64,000 bases of DNA from the NCBI RefSeq assembly GCF_021266465.1, contig NZ_CP089848.1, positions 3,410,001 through 3,474,000 on the forward strand, in the 5' to 3' direction. This document shows positions 20,101-29,134 of this stretch, piece after piece (within the stretch, counting starts at the first letter, position 1; each line of letters opens with the position of its first letter). Origin of the DNA: Paralcaligenes sp. KSB-10 (GTDB taxonomy: Bacteria; Pseudomonadota; Gammaproteobacteria; Burkholderiales; Burkholderiaceae_B). The position numbers were made by a program, and so were the translations under genes. Below the pieces are notes generated by a model. The model saw nothing but the letters and a program-made list of their open reading frames with translations, made no database searches and was not told the origin of the DNA.

Positions 20101-22671
20101 GATGCCCGGGCCTTGCTGCAATCGGTCGCGCGCGTCATGCTGATTGCGCGCCGCGGGCCTATTGCCGACCAGTTCGCCCGCCTGCCCAAGACACCGGTCC
20201 AGCCAATCCCGGCCCGCAATCTGCAGTATTCCATGCTGGCACCGCAACCGTCTCCCGCGCCCGAAGGCCTCGAGTTCTTCAATGGCCTGGGCGGCTTTGA
20301 CAAGAATGGCCGCGAATACGTGACCATCCTCGATGCAGGTCGGACAACTCCCGCACCTTGGATCAACGTTATCGCCAATGCCGGCTTCGGCTTCCAGGTG
20401 GCCGCCGAGGGAAGCGGCTACAGCTGGTCCGAAAACAGCCGCGAGAACCAGCTCACTCCCTGGTCGAACGACCCGGTTGGCGATCCCGCGGGAGAAGCGA
20501 TCTATGTTCGCGATGACATGACCGGCGACCTCTGGACCGCAACAGCGCAACCGATTCGGGACGATGGAACCTACATTGCCCGCCACGGCTATGGCTACAG
20601 CCGCTTCGAACACCAGGCGAACGGCATTGAGCTTGATTTGCTGCAATACGTCCCTCTTGCGGATCCGATCAAGATTTCGCGGCTTACCCTTCGAAACCTC
20701 TCGGGAAAACCACGCCGCCTTTCAGTTACGACCTATGCGGAGTGGGTGCTTGGCACCTCCCGAGGCGCCGCGGCGCCATTTATCGTGACCCAGATCGATG
20801 AAACCTCCGGCGCTCTGCTGGCCCGCAACCCCTGGAACATCGTTTTTTCGGATCGCGTGGCTTTTGCCGACCTCGGCGGCCGACAAACATCCTGGACCGC
20901 GGACCGTACCGAGTTTCTGGGCCGCACCGGCGGACCGGCCGCTCCAGCCGCGCTCGCCGAAATCACACCTTTATCCGGCGCAATCGGCGCCGGCCTCGAT
21001 CCTTGCGCGGCCCTGCAATGCGTGGTGGATCTGGACGCGGGCGAAACCATCGAGATCGTATCCTTCCTCGGACAATGCAGCTCCGCCGAGAAGGCCGCGG
21101 CGCTGATTGCCCACTACCGCGAAGCCAACCTCGACGCCCTTCTTCAAGAAGTAAGCGATTACTGGACGCGCGTGCTCGGAACGATCCAGGCCAAGACACC
21201 CGACCGGGCGATGGACATCATGCTCAATGGCTGGCTGCTTTACCAGACGCTTGCCTGCCGCATCTGGGCGCGCTCAGCCTTCTATCAAGCAAGCGGCGCC
21301 TATGGTTTCCGCGACCAGCTCCAGGATGGCATGGCCTTGGCAAACGCCGAGCCGGGCGCAACACGACACCATCTGCTGCGTGCCGCGGCGCGACAATTTG
21401 TCGAAGGCGATGTCCAGCATTGGTGGCTGCCGCTTTCCGGACAAGGAGTAAGAACGCGCATTTCAGACGACCGGGTCTGGCTCGCATTCGCGACCGCAAC
21501 GTATATCTCAAGTTCGGATGACACGGCTGTCCTGGATGAAATTGTTCCATTCCTCGAGGGCCCGACTCTGGGGCCTGGAGAGCACGACTCCTTCTTCCAG
21601 CCGACGATCGCAAACGAATCGGCATCGCTCTTCGAGCACTGCGCCCGCGGTCTCGACCAATGCCTCGAACTCACTGGCGAACACGGCCTGCCGCTTATCG
21701 GCACCGGCGACTGGAACGACGGCATGAACCGGGTCGGAGAAGAAGGCAGGGGCGAAAGCGTGTGGCTCGGCTGGCTGCTGGTGCGAACCATCGAGATTTT
21801 CGCGCCGCTGGCCTCGGACCGGGACGCGGCCCGCGCCCAACGCTGGCGTGCCCACGCCGCTTCGGTGCGCGACGCGCTGGAGAAAGAAGCCTGGGACGGC
21901 GACTGGTACCGCCGGGCAACCTTCGATAACGGAACCTGGCTCGGTTCGAAAGACAGCCAGGAGTGCCGGATCGATTCCATTGCTCAATCGTGGTCCGTGC
22001 TGTCGGGCGGGGCCGATCCGGTGCGCGCCGCCGCGGCGATGGCGTCGCTGGACAAACATCTGATTCGCCGCGACGACGGCCTGGCGCTACTGTTTTCGCC
22101 GCCCTTCGACAAAGGGGCGCTCGATCCCGGCTATATCAAGGGTTATCCACCAGGACTCCGGGAAAATGGCGGCCAGTACACCCATGCCGCCACATGGGCC
22201 ATTCTCGCGTTTGCAAAGCTGGGATCGGGCGACAAGGCCGGCGAGCTGTTCGCACTGCTCAACCCGATCAACCATGCGCGTACGCCCGAGGAGGTTGAAC
22301 GCTACAAGGTTGAACCGTACGCAGTCGCAGCCGACGTCTATTCCGTCCCGCCGCATGTCGGACGTGGGGGATGGACCTGGTACACAGGCTCCGCAGCCTG
22401 GATGTACCGCGCCGGCACCGAAGGCATTCTGGGTATCCGCCGCGAGGGGGCTTTCCTTATCGTCGACCCGTGTATTCCGGCCGCATGGCCGGGGTTTGAG
22501 GCCACGGTAAAAATAAAATCAAGCAGCTACCATATCCATATAGACAATCCGTCGAGGCGTTGCCACGGTATCCTGCAGGCCCTTCTTGACGGCGCGCCTG
22601 TCGACTGTCCCGATGGCCGCGTGCACGTTCCTCTGGACGGAGGGACGCACGAGCTGATGATATCCATCTAG
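14158..22671 (+). CDS. ndvB: cyclic beta-1,2-glucan synthase (NdvB/Cgs-like)
   Basis: A single 2837-residue protein, normal size for NdvB/Cgs. An N-terminal cytoplasmic region leads to hydrophobic segments near residues 415-465, 820-860 and 945-985. Between them lies a GT84 glycosyltransferase with DADTRLP (about 631) and the QxxRW-type QHRWTRGDW (about 778). Two carbohydrate-binding/GH94-like modules follow, the second with GTGDWNDGMN (catalytic Asp about 2518), which sets ring size by phosphorolysis. The enzyme initiates, elongates, trims and cyclises osmoregulated periplasmic glucans from UDP-glucose in the inner membrane. ATG at 14158 has GGAGG upstream; the frame opens 40 codons earlier inside the preceding gene. 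No obvious ndvA exporter of the ABC type follows. Confidence 0.95.
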   Translation: MKSIFSYAFRNRPAVPPWDDQAPVREELFGIERLEQHAESLAAAQRVTTRPPKVLPLHTRLDDNAAVLLAAYKASAAELEGGEGVVPAAEWLLDNYHVVEEQIREIRDDLPPGYYRQLPKLAEGPFAGYPRVFGLAWAFVAHTDSHFDPDILRRFITAYQRVQPLTIGELWAVAITLRIVLVENLRRLADQITAGRGERADADTLTNQLLVSGSSRSALESDISTRSSGHLSELFAAQLAKRLRDQDPRTTPALGWLEKRLGLQGASIEDVVLHSQQRQGASNVTVRNVITSMRLISNIDWAELFESVSLVDERLRTASTFAAMDFSTRNLYRSAIEQLARGSSFSELDIADRVLQVSHAAAENAASSVATERVGDPGYHLIAEGRRAFEQTIKFRPSARLRISRFNIHLGIGGYVAGVLSATTALLVLGLWTLAASGIGPGWLALFALIGFLPATEIATALVNRAITWSFGATTLPGLELAAGVPQSLRTLVAVPTLLTGEADLREQIERLEVHHLAGASGDLSFALLTDGLDADQEVLESDAHLLTVAIEAIEQLNRHYGPGPAGDRFLLLHRHRVFNAGENKWMGWERKRGKLHELNRLLRGATDTTFMPIAGRPPQVPPDVRYVITLDADTRLPRDAALRLIGKMAHPLNRPKFSDAQQRVVDGYAILQPRVTPSLPIGREGSLYQRVFSSPGGMDPYAAAVSDVYQDLFGEGSYTGKGIYDIDAFEAALSGRVPQSTMLSHDLFEGIFARAGLASDVEVVEEFPSRYDVAAKRQHRWTRGDWQLLPWIFKRRTGANAVPLIGRWKMLDNLRRSLFAPFTLLALCLCWLLPAPAGVEAVMLVLAAIAIPAFLPTLFSILPRQSGIRLRNHFRSLTTDLRLAAQQTILSIVFLPDQAWRMGDAIARTLIRLFRTRRHLLEWTTAAQSKGRPRPDLFGFYRQMAGGTLLGLFMAIAAIAIAPLSWPLALPFALLWLAAPALALWASRSETVARQLAMSSSDARDLRLIARRTWRFFETLVTPSDNMLPPDNFQETPKPVIAHRTSPTNIGLYLLSTVAARDFGWAGTAETVERLEATFDTLQKLHRFRGHFFNWYATQDLRALDPVYISSVDSGNLAGHLIALANACEEWAQASSVQDARQGMRDNLQLAREAAHALPSASGEPGQQLTSILDEIGTKLSNDGQGIETLFPTLKRLADKGAKAARNILPMAEDDPSPDLIFWIEALGKAAAEHNRDRLQIAAEPHILKDRLNALAALAREMALAMDFAFLLDPDRKLLSIGYSLVDNSLDSNCYDLLASEARLASLFAIAKGDVATRHWLRLGRAATPLGAGSALISWSGSMFEYLMPSLVMRAPAGSLLQQTNRLVVQRQELYGRSLGIPWGISESAYNARDMEFTYQYSNFGVPGLGLKRGLAENLVIAPYATGLAAMVDPQGARRNYDRLAELGALGRYGFYEALDFTRSRLPDDEDVAIVRNFMAHHQGMTIVALANALHDSQMRTRFHREPMIKACELLLQERMPRDVAVAHPRAEEVKASIDAGAVAPTVRRLTAASGSAPITHLLSNGRYAVMLTATGAGYSRWRDIAITRWNEDSTRDNSGSFIFLKDTQSGKVWSASTQPVASAADYGEVVFGEDHAEFIRRDGSLTTVMDVLVSGEDDGEVRRVSLTNRGRRPREIELTSYAEVVLTTVAADSAHPAFAKMFVVTEHLAEFDALIATRRPRAHDEPSIWAAHFAVVEGEIVADPQYESDRARFMGRGRTVATALAIEDGQALSNTVGTVLDPIFSLRQRVLIPPGDVARVSFWTIVASSRAELLDLVDKHFDRNAFDRAKTLAWTQAQVQLHHLSVETDEAADFQRLAAPILYADSRFRAPSEAIIRGAGCQSGLWPHAISGDLPIILLRIDDIDDIAQVRQLLRAHEYWRMKHLAVDLVIINERASSYVQDLQIEIDTAVRSSQSRPRFDVELARGAVYALRADLMSADARALLQSVARVMLIARRGPIADQFARLPKTPVQPIPARNLQYSMLAPQPSPAPEGLEFFNGLGGFDKNGREYVTILDAGRTTPAPWINVIANAGFGFQVAAEGSGYSWSENSRENQLTPWSNDPVGDPAGEAIYVRDDMTGDLWTATAQPIRDDGTYIARHGYGYSRFEHQANGIELDLLQYVPLADPIKISRLTLRNLSGKPRRLSVTTYAEWVLGTSRGAAAPFIVTQIDETSGALLARNPWNIVFSDRVAFADLGGRQTSWTADRTEFLGRTGGPAAPAALAEITPLSGAIGAGLDPCAALQCVVDLDAGETIEIVSFLGQCSSAEKAAALIAHYREANLDALLQEVSDYWTRVLGTIQAKTPDRAMDIMLNGWLLYQTLACRIWARSAFYQASGAYGFRDQLQDGMALANAEPGATRHHLLRAAARQFVEGDVQHWWLPLSGQGVRTRISDDRVWLAFATATYISSSDDTAVLDEIVPFLEGPTLGPGEHDSFFQPTIANESASLFEHCARGLDQCLELTGEHGLPLIGTGDWNDGMNRVGEEGRGESVWLGWLLVRTIEIFAPLASDRDAARAQRWRAHAASVRDALEKEAWDGDWYRRATFDNGTWLGSKDSQECRIDSIAQSWSVLSGGADPVRAAAAMASLDKHLIRRDDGLALLFSPPFDKGALDPGYIKGYPPGLRENGGQYTHAATWAILAFAKLGSGDKAGELFALLNPINHARTPEEVERYKVEPYAVAADVYSVPPHVGRGGWTWYTGSAAWMYRAGTEGILGIRREGAFLIVDPCIPAAWPGFEATVKIKSSSYHIHIDNPSRRCHGILQALLDGAPVDCPDGRVHVPLDGGTHELMISI

Positions 22672-22908
22672 ATCCACCACGCCTTCGGATTTATCGCCGC
22701 ACCGGATATTCGACAAGGCAATCCATGCCTCATAATGCGACATGGGCTGCCTGAAGGTATTGACCTTCCCACCGCAGGAAGCCTTAAGATCGATCCAAGG
22801 CCCCCGGGAAGGGGTTCAAAGCAGCCACCCATTCCAGCGAGACAAGCCGTGCCGATCACGAAGGATCTACCAGGACATTCAAATGTCGCTGCAAACAATT
22901 CGTCCGCG

Positions 22909-24078
22909 ATGTCGATCAGAACTTCACTGTGGATAGCCGCCGGCTTGGCGATGGCTCCGGCGATAGCGCTGGGCTTGGCCAGGTTTGCCTACGCGCTGCT
23001 GCTGCCGAGCATGCGGACCGATCTTGCCTGGAGCTATACCGATGCCGGGGCGATGAATACGGCCAATGCCCTGGGCTACCTCGTGGGCGCGCTCATCGCA
23101 TCCCAGGCGGCGACGCGGTTTGGAGCAAAACGCGCGTTCCTGGCCGGCTTGCTGCTGACCGCCGCCACGCTGCTTGCCTCCGGCCTGACAGCCTCGTTTA
23201 CCTGGCTGATCATTCTTCGCGTGATTGCCGGCATCACCGGGGCCGTCGCCTTCGTCATCGGCGCCGCTTTCACGGTTGCCGCCGTGCCTCGGAACAAGCC
23301 AGCGTCGATACCGCTGGCGATGGGCGTTTATCTGGGCGGCGGCGGGCTCGGAATCGTGATTTCCGCGCTTGTCGTGCCCCCCTTGCTGGCTCTCGCCGGC
23401 TGGCGTGGCGGATGGATCATTCTGGGCGCGGTGTCCTTCCTGGGCGCCGTCGTTGCACTGCCCGCGCTGCGACGTATTCAGGCACCGGCGCCGCGACCCC
23501 AAGGCGACGGCCAAAAAGGATGGTCACTGCGCTTTCTGCTACCCGTTGTCGTCAGCTACGGACTCTTCGGCGCGGGCTATATCGCCTACATGACATTCAT
23601 CGTGGCCTATTTGCGAAGCCGGGGCTTGGATGCATTCGACATATCGGTCTTCTGGGCTTGCCTCGGCACCGCGTCGCTCATCGCAGCCTTTCTCTGGAGC
23701 CCTCTGCTTGCGCGATTCAAGGCAGGTTGGGGCCTGGTGGCCGCGCTGGGCATCGTGACAACCGGGGCGTTGCTGCCGGTCGTCTTCGACGGAAAAACGG
23801 CAGCGTTTTTCTCGGCGTGGCTGTTCGGCGGGTCTTTTCTCGCGGTGGTTGCCGCCGTCACGAGCTTTGCCGGCAAGGCGGTAAAGCCACATGCCCTGAC
23901 CGCGGTCATCGCGGCGCTGACGGTCTCGTTCGGACTCGGCCAATGTATTGGCCCTGTGCTCAGCGGTGCCATCTCGGACGGCCCGCATGGCGTGCAGACC
24001 GGGTTGCTGCTGTCGGCCGGCATACTGCTCATCGGAGCCATCGTCGCCATATTCCAGCGCGAACCTACCCTCAACTGA
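22909..24078 (+). CDS. MFS transporter, YbfB/YjiJ type
   Basis: A 389-residue protein with about twelve hydrophobic helices. The first helix contains the YbfB/YjiJ-like stretch GLARFAYALLLPSMR, followed by WSYTDAGAMNTANALGYLVGAL and the MFS loop RFGAKRAF. These transporters act as inner-membrane exporters or importers of unknown small molecules. The chosen ATG at 22909 places the first helix normally; the ribosome site is weak, and the frame is open to 22735 where the extra residues look unlike protein. The stop lies 12 bases before the convergent diguanylate cyclase stop. Confidence 0.82.
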   Translation: MSIRTSLWIAAGLAMAPAIALGLARFAYALLLPSMRTDLAWSYTDAGAMNTANALGYLVGALIASQAATRFGAKRAFLAGLLLTAATLLASGLTASFTWLIILRVIAGITGAVAFVIGAAFTVAAVPRNKPASIPLAMGVYLGGGGLGIVISALVVPPLLALAGWRGGWIILGAVSFLGAVVALPALRRIQAPAPRPQGDGQKGWSLRFLLPVVVSYGLFGAGYIAYMTFIVAYLRSRGLDAFDISVFWACLGTASLIAAFLWSPLLARFKAGWGLVAALGIVTTGALLPVVFDGKTAAFFSAWLFGGSFLAVVAAVTSFAGKAVKPHALTAVIAALTVSFGLGQCIGPVLSGAISDGPHGVQTGLLLSAGILLIGAIVAIFQREPTLN

Positions 24079-24090
24079 CGACCCGCACCC

Positions 24091-25830
24091 TCAGGTGCCA
24101 ACCCCTTCGTCGGCCACCACAACGCAATTGCGTCCCGATCGCTTTGCCTTGTAAAGCGCCTCGTCGGCTTCATGCAGCAAGCCATCCAGATCAATATCCC
24201 GACCCATCAATTCCGTCAGTCCCAACGACACCGTAACCCGCACCTGCCCGCCTTGCGCCAGGGCGATCACGGCATCGGCGACTTCCGTCCGAAGCCGCTG
24301 CGCTATCTCCAGCGCGTGTTCAATATCGGCGCCTATCAGTACCGCCGCAAACTCTTCTCCACCTATGCGGCCGAATACATCCACTTCACGCAACACACCT
24401 CGAATCACCTGCGCCACTTTCCGAAGGACCGTGTCGCCGCCGCTGTGGCCCCACATGTCGTTGACCGCTTTGAAATGATCGATATCTATCATCAGCAATG
24501 ACAAGGGTTCTTTGCTGCGTAAGGCACGCGCAAGTTCGCGGCCGACAAGCTCGACAAAGTAGCGCCGGTTGAACACCCCTGTCAGATAATCCGTACGGGC
24601 GTGAATCTCGGCCTCTTCTTTGTACGCGCGTTCGAGTTCAAGGGTTTTCTGCGACAAAACCAAGGCTACCGCGGATTCTTGCGCATCGCGCCGCAGCTGG
24701 CGCAAGCGCATATACAGCATCGAACAGATCAGGACACTGCTTACAACGCCCTGCGTGATGAGTTCCCATTCTTCGCTGGAACTTACCTCCCAGGTGGCCC
24801 ACCATCCGAAACTGGCAAGAATCGAATCTGTTGCGAAAAGAGCAAGCACGATATACGTGGCCCGCAAGAATCGCAGGCTCGGAGCCTGTTCTTTTCGGGC
24901 GGAAAAGGCGACGATAACGCAATACCAGACAGCTGCCAGGGACAACAGGGCACTGATGCCGATCGCCGCCAAGGTATGGCCCGTGGCCATCGCGGCGAGC
25001 TGAACAGGGAAAATCAGCAGGAACAGATTGAGGCCCCGCATCAGCATCGGTGCCGGCACATAAAGCCTGAACAGCGCTCGGCTGAACAGGATAAACATGA
25101 ATGGCACGCCGCAGGTCAGAATATTGGTCAGCCAGTCGGCCATTTGCGGAGAACCGTCGGGGACAAAAGGCGCGAAATACCCGGTAATACTCAATCCATA
25201 AAGAATATAAACGGCCTGATACAAGCCAAACAGGCCTACGGTCGGCTGACGATCCACAATGTAATGGTCAATCGCCCATACCAAAGCCCACAGCATGAGC
25301 CCCATGAAAATATCTCGCAGGAAACCGGACTTCTGCTCTTTGCGCAAGGCCTCGTGCGGTTCAAGAGCTTCTATGTTCAACAAAGATTCGCTGGTAGTTT
25401 GTATTCGAAGATAGAAGGTTTGTTCAGGAGCCGTGACATTCACCACAAAACCCAGGGCAATGGCTACGCGATCGCGCTGGTTATAGGCGTATTTATCGCC
25501 CGTCACTCGGGTGACCCACTCCAGGGGATTGCTGTCGCTGGCCTCATAAAGGCGAACGTCGTCCAGAAAGCTCGAACCGATATGCAGCACCACCTCGCTG
25601 CCTTGGGCGGGCGCACGGACCCGCAAGCGCACCCAATGCACGGAATCCGTATAGCCCTTGGACACCTTGCGATTGAATGGAATGAATTTGCGCCCCACGA
25701 TATCGGCGATCGTCAGGTTCCCGCCACTATCTTCCAGTATGGCGCTTGAGACGATCAAATCGCCCGCCGCGGCCGGTGAAACAGAAAATAATCCTATAAG
25801 GACAACAAAAACACTAAAAAAATATTTCAT
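24091..25830 (-). CDS. diguanylate cyclase with 7TMR-DISM sensor
   Basis: A 579-residue membrane protein: signal peptide (to about residue 22), periplasmic 7TMR-DISMED2-like beta domain (about 25-165), seven transmembrane helices (about 180-380), a short coiled linker and a GGDEF domain. The catalytic motif is GGEEF, with an RxxD product-inhibition site (REVD) five residues before it, so it should make cyclic di-GMP and be feedback-controlled. The ATG at 25830 gives the signal peptide directly; an in-frame TTG six codons upstream is less likely. It probably senses a periplasmic ligand, perhaps a carbohydrate. Confidence 0.9.
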   Translation of the reverse strand: MKYFFSVFVVLIGLFSVSPAAAGDLIVSSAILEDSGGNLTIADIVGRKFIPFNRKVSKGYTDSVHWVRLRVRAPAQGSEVVLHIGSSFLDDVRLYEASDSNPLEWVTRVTGDKYAYNQRDRVAIALGFVVNVTAPEQTFYLRIQTTSESLLNIEALEPHEALRKEQKSGFLRDIFMGLMLWALVWAIDHYIVDRQPTVGLFGLYQAVYILYGLSITGYFAPFVPDGSPQMADWLTNILTCGVPFMFILFSRALFRLYVPAPMLMRGLNLFLLIFPVQLAAMATGHTLAAIGISALLSLAAVWYCVIVAFSARKEQAPSLRFLRATYIVLALFATDSILASFGWWATWEVSSSEEWELITQGVVSSVLICSMLYMRLRQLRRDAQESAVALVLSQKTLELERAYKEEAEIHARTDYLTGVFNRRYFVELVGRELARALRSKEPLSLLMIDIDHFKAVNDMWGHSGGDTVLRKVAQVIRGVLREVDVFGRIGGEEFAAVLIGADIEHALEIAQRLRTEVADAVIALAQGGQVRVTVSLGLTELMGRDIDLDGLLHEADEALYKAKRSGRNCVVVADEGVGT

Positions 25831-25932
25831 AGAACATCTATGGGCCAAAAATTAAACTCCGAACAGCAAGCAAGAGATCGGCGGGCCTGCGCCGAAACCG
25901 TGCCCGTGCCAGATGCCCGCGGGGTACGAATG

Positions 25933-27801
25933 CTAGTCGAACGCAATTTCAACACAGTTGCGACCGCTGCCTTTAGCGCGATAGAGTGCCGTATCGCTAC
26001 GGGAAAGCGAGGCAGCGACGTTCGCATCGCTTGGCTTCATCGCGGAAATACCGATACTTACCGTCACCGGGATTATTTCACCGCCCCCGACGAAAGGCGC
26101 GTCGGCTATTTGCTTCTGCACCCGCCTGGCAAAAAGAGCCGCCTCTGCGAACCCCGTGTCGGCCAGGATAACAGCAAACTCCTCGCCGCCTACGCGGCCC
26201 ACCGTATCGTTCTTGCGCAGCGCCTCGCGCAGGATTGTGGCGAAGTGCTTCAGCACCTGATCGCCTATGGCATGGCCGTAGCCGTCGTTGATCGCCTTGA
26301 AATAATCAAGATCGCACATCAGAACAGCGGCACTCATGCCATTGCTGCGCTGAATCCGCGCCAGCTCTTCTTCCATGCGCGCCATGAAACATCGCCGATT
26401 CGGCAACTGCGTCAGAAAATCAATGGTGGCGAATTCCTGCAATTCAGTCTCTATGCGTTTGCGCTCGGTCACATCGCTGATAAAGCCATGCCACAATGTG
26501 CGGCCGTCCGGCAGGCGACGGGGGCGCGCGTCTCCTTGCCGCCAGCGCAGGCCTTGCGTGGGCAATATGACACGGTACTCGAGGTGCCAAGGCATCAGGC
26601 TGGCGGCCGAGGCGGCGATCGAAGCGCTGTAATTCTGATAATCGTCGGGATGAATGATCTCACGCATGACCGAGACATCGGTGGCAACCTGCTCTGGCGC
26701 GATCTCGTAGATATCCCTGATCCCTTCGCTTGCATAAGAGAAAAACGCGGCGCCGTCCGGCATCTGGCAATACTGGAATACCAGGCCCGGAACTTCGTTC
26801 GTCAGGCTGGTGATCAAATCCACGCTTTGCTGCAGGCGCTCGGACAAGGCCCGCATAGCCGTTATATCGGTAGTCGTGCCTATCATGCGCAGCGGATTGC
26901 CCTCGGCATCGCGGCTAACGACCTTGCCCCGGCTCGATATCCATTTGTAGCTGCCATCCTTACAGCGGATTCTGTGCTCCACCGAATAGCTATCCGTCTT
27001 TCGATCGAAATGCGCCTGTATCGTCGCCTTGACATACGCCAGGTCGTCGGGATGCACGCGGGTATAGCTTTCCTCGATGCGATTACCAATTTCCGAATCG
27101 GTGTAGCCTAGGATCGCCTTCCAGCCTGTCGAATAGTGAATCTCGCCTGTTGCGACATTTCGATCCCAGACGCCCGTTCCGCTCCCTTCGATGGCCAGCG
27201 CTATTCGCGTTTCCCTCTCCAGGGCAGCATTTTCCGCCCTGCGTATCTCCGTTTGATCGATATGACGCTCAATCGCTATGGTGGCCAGGGCCGTAACATC
27301 GGCCAGGGCTTGCCTATGCTTGTCGCCGCCCCGATCAGGTTGTTGCAGGCAAGCGGCCACAATTCCAAGTATGCCTTTGTGCATGGAGCGGATCGGGACT
27401 GCCACGCAAGCATACAAGCCATGCTCCTGGACCACGCCGGAAAAACGGCGCCAGAATTGGCTGGCCTCGAGATCCTCGGTGGCGGTATCGACAAGGGTAT
27501 CGCTCGCTGCACACTGCGGCCAGGTTCCGGTTTCGACGCCGATACCATCGATTGCACAGCTGCAGTCCGGATGCAGGCTGGGCGCGGCAGCAAGGCGCAG
27601 GTGCTTGCCGCTTTCGTCCAGCAGGAAAATGACGGCCCAAATTTCCGGATTCTGGATCTCGATGCTCGTTGCAATATCAGCCAGCGTCTGGGCCAGAGGC
27701 GCACCCTGCGCGATATTGGTCAATATCAGATTATTTTCCGCCAGCATTCTTCTATACAGGCCGAAATCCGCATTGTTGTGAGAAGTGTCCAACATTATCA
27801 T
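25933..27801 (-). CDS. GAF-PAS-PAS diguanylate cyclase
   Basis: A 622-residue soluble protein. An N-terminal GAF-like domain (about 20-190; VAVPIRSMHKGILGIVA) is followed by two PAS/PAC modules (about 200-320, with KDGSYKWISSRGKV, and about 335-455) and a GGDEF domain (about 460-620). The active site is GGEEF with an intact RxxD inhibitory site (RKND). It should synthesise cyclic di-GMP in response to an intracellular or redox/ligand signal. It is the second of two adjacent cyclases on the minus strand, separated by 102 bases. AT-rich sequence at 27870-27960 probably contains its promoter. Confidence 0.9.
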   Translation of the reverse strand: MIMLDTSHNNADFGLYRRMLAENNLILTNIAQGAPLAQTLADIATSIEIQNPEIWAVIFLLDESGKHLRLAAAPSLHPDCSCAIDGIGVETGTWPQCAASDTLVDTATEDLEASQFWRRFSGVVQEHGLYACVAVPIRSMHKGILGIVAACLQQPDRGGDKHRQALADVTALATIAIERHIDQTEIRRAENAALERETRIALAIEGSGTGVWDRNVATGEIHYSTGWKAILGYTDSEIGNRIEESYTRVHPDDLAYVKATIQAHFDRKTDSYSVEHRIRCKDGSYKWISSRGKVVSRDAEGNPLRMIGTTTDITAMRALSERLQQSVDLITSLTNEVPGLVFQYCQMPDGAAFFSYASEGIRDIYEIAPEQVATDVSVMREIIHPDDYQNYSASIAASAASLMPWHLEYRVILPTQGLRWRQGDARPRRLPDGRTLWHGFISDVTERKRIETELQEFATIDFLTQLPNRRCFMARMEEELARIQRSNGMSAAVLMCDLDYFKAINDGYGHAIGDQVLKHFATILREALRKNDTVGRVGGEEFAVILADTGFAEAALFARRVQKQIADAPFVGGGEIIPVTVSIGISAMKPSDANVAASLSRSDTALYRAKGSGRNCVEIAFD

Positions 27802-28070
27802 GTCGTCAACATACTTGTGATCTCACCGGCAGGATGGACAGGTGTAACCATAGGGCACGCTTTAAGCGCGCTATTGTTTTATTATTACATCAAAACATTT
27901 TGTTAACATCCTGACAAATATACAAGATTTCCGCAGCCGTCTAATAAGAAAAATGTCTGGTAAATCGTTTTTTATGCATTTCTTTCATTAAACAAGAATC
28001 CGCGAATACCTCCGATGCCTTACGACAACCGGTTCCGGATCGCAAACAGCATGCCGAGGCCGCTCCGTGA

Positions 28071-29054
28071 TTATTTAAAACCAGCCACGGCGTGGGGCAC
28101 GTAAGGCGCTTCCAGTTGTGTGATTTCCTCATCCGTGAGGACCAGGGACAGCGCGGCAACGGCATCGTCTATGTGGCTCGCCTTCGATGCGCCGACAATC
28201 GGCGCGCTAATGACCGATTTGCTCAACATCCAGGCGAGGGCGACTTGCGCGCGGGGTACGCCGCGGCTCTTCGCGACTTGCGCAACACGTTCTATTACGG
28301 CGCGATCGGAATCGGCCGTCGACCCATATAAGGATGCGCCATAGTCATCGGTCTTGGTGCGTTCGGTGGATTCGTTCCAGTCGCGCGTCAGGCGTCCGCG
28401 GGCAAGCGGACTCCACGGCAGCACGCCGATCTTCTGATCCGCGCAGAGCGGATGCATTTCACGCTCTTCCTCGCGGTAAAGCAGGTTGTAGTGATCCTGC
28501 ATCGTTGCGAAGCGAGTCCAGCCGTGCTGCTCCGAGGTATGCAACGCCTTTGCGAATTGCCAGGCGAACATCGACGACGCGCCGATATAGCGCACCTTGC
28601 CCGCTTTCACCACATCGTGCAGCGCCTCCAGGGTTTCTTCAATCGGAGTGCGATAGTCCCAACGGTGAATCTGATACAGATCGACGTAATCCATGCCAAG
28701 CCGGGTCAGGCTCGCATCGATCGATTGCATGATGGCTTTCCTGGACAGACCCATGCCGTTTGGGCCCTTTCGCGTCGGGAAGAACACCTTGGTGGCGACA
28801 ACCAGTTGATCGCGAGGCGCGAACTCACGCAGCGCGCGCCCGACGATTTCCTCGCTTGTGCCATCGGAGTAGCTGTTGGCCGTATCGAAGAAATTAATAC
28901 CCGCGTCAAGGGCGTGCCGGATGAGCTCGCGGCTCGCATCTTCGGGCAACGTCCAGGGATGGTTGCCGCGCTCGGGGACGCCATAGGTCATGCAGCCAAG
29001 GCAGATACGCGAGATATCCACGCCGGTATTGCCGAGCTTGATATATTCCATTGT
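28071..29054 (-). CDS. aldo/keto reductase
   Basis: A 327-residue NAD(P)H-dependent oxidoreductase of the aldo/keto reductase superfamily. The catalytic tetrad can be placed: Asp and Tyr in FFDTANSYSDG, Lys in VVATKVFFP, and His in YQIHRWDY. The C-terminal cofactor region (SVISAPIVGASKASHIDDAV) is intact. It acts in the cytosol on aldehydes or ketones; the substrate is not predictable. GGAGA lies before the ATG at 29054, and the frame extends 15 codons further without a ribosome site. Its start faces the divergent gene at 29135. Confidence 0.92.
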   Translation of the reverse strand, partial: TMEYIKLGNTGVDISRICLGCMTYGVPERGNHPWTLPEDASRELIRHALDAGINFFDTANSYSDGTSEEIVGRALREFAPRDQLVVATKVFFPTRKGPNGMGLSRKAIMQSIDASLTRLGMDYVDLYQIHRWDYRTPIEETLEALHDVVKAGKVRYIGASSMFAWQFAKALHTSEQHGWTRFATMQDHYNLLYREEEREMHPLCADQKIGVLPWSPLARGRLTRDWNESTERTKTDDYGASLYGSTADSDRAVIERVAQVAKSRGVPRAQVALAWMLSKSVISAPIVGASKASHIDDAVAALSLVLTDEEITQLEAPYVPHAVAGFK

Positions 29055-29134
29055 GTTCTCCAAAGGTGCCGCTGCACTGCGGATTCGAATGCATGCCATA
29101 TTACTGCTAAGCTTGGGTCCCTTACAGACGAATC

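Noticed and set aside
24601-25749. 382-codon plus-strand open frame
   Set aside because: Antisense to the 7TMR-DISM diguanylate cyclase; composition is Gln/His/Arg-rich as in shadow frames.
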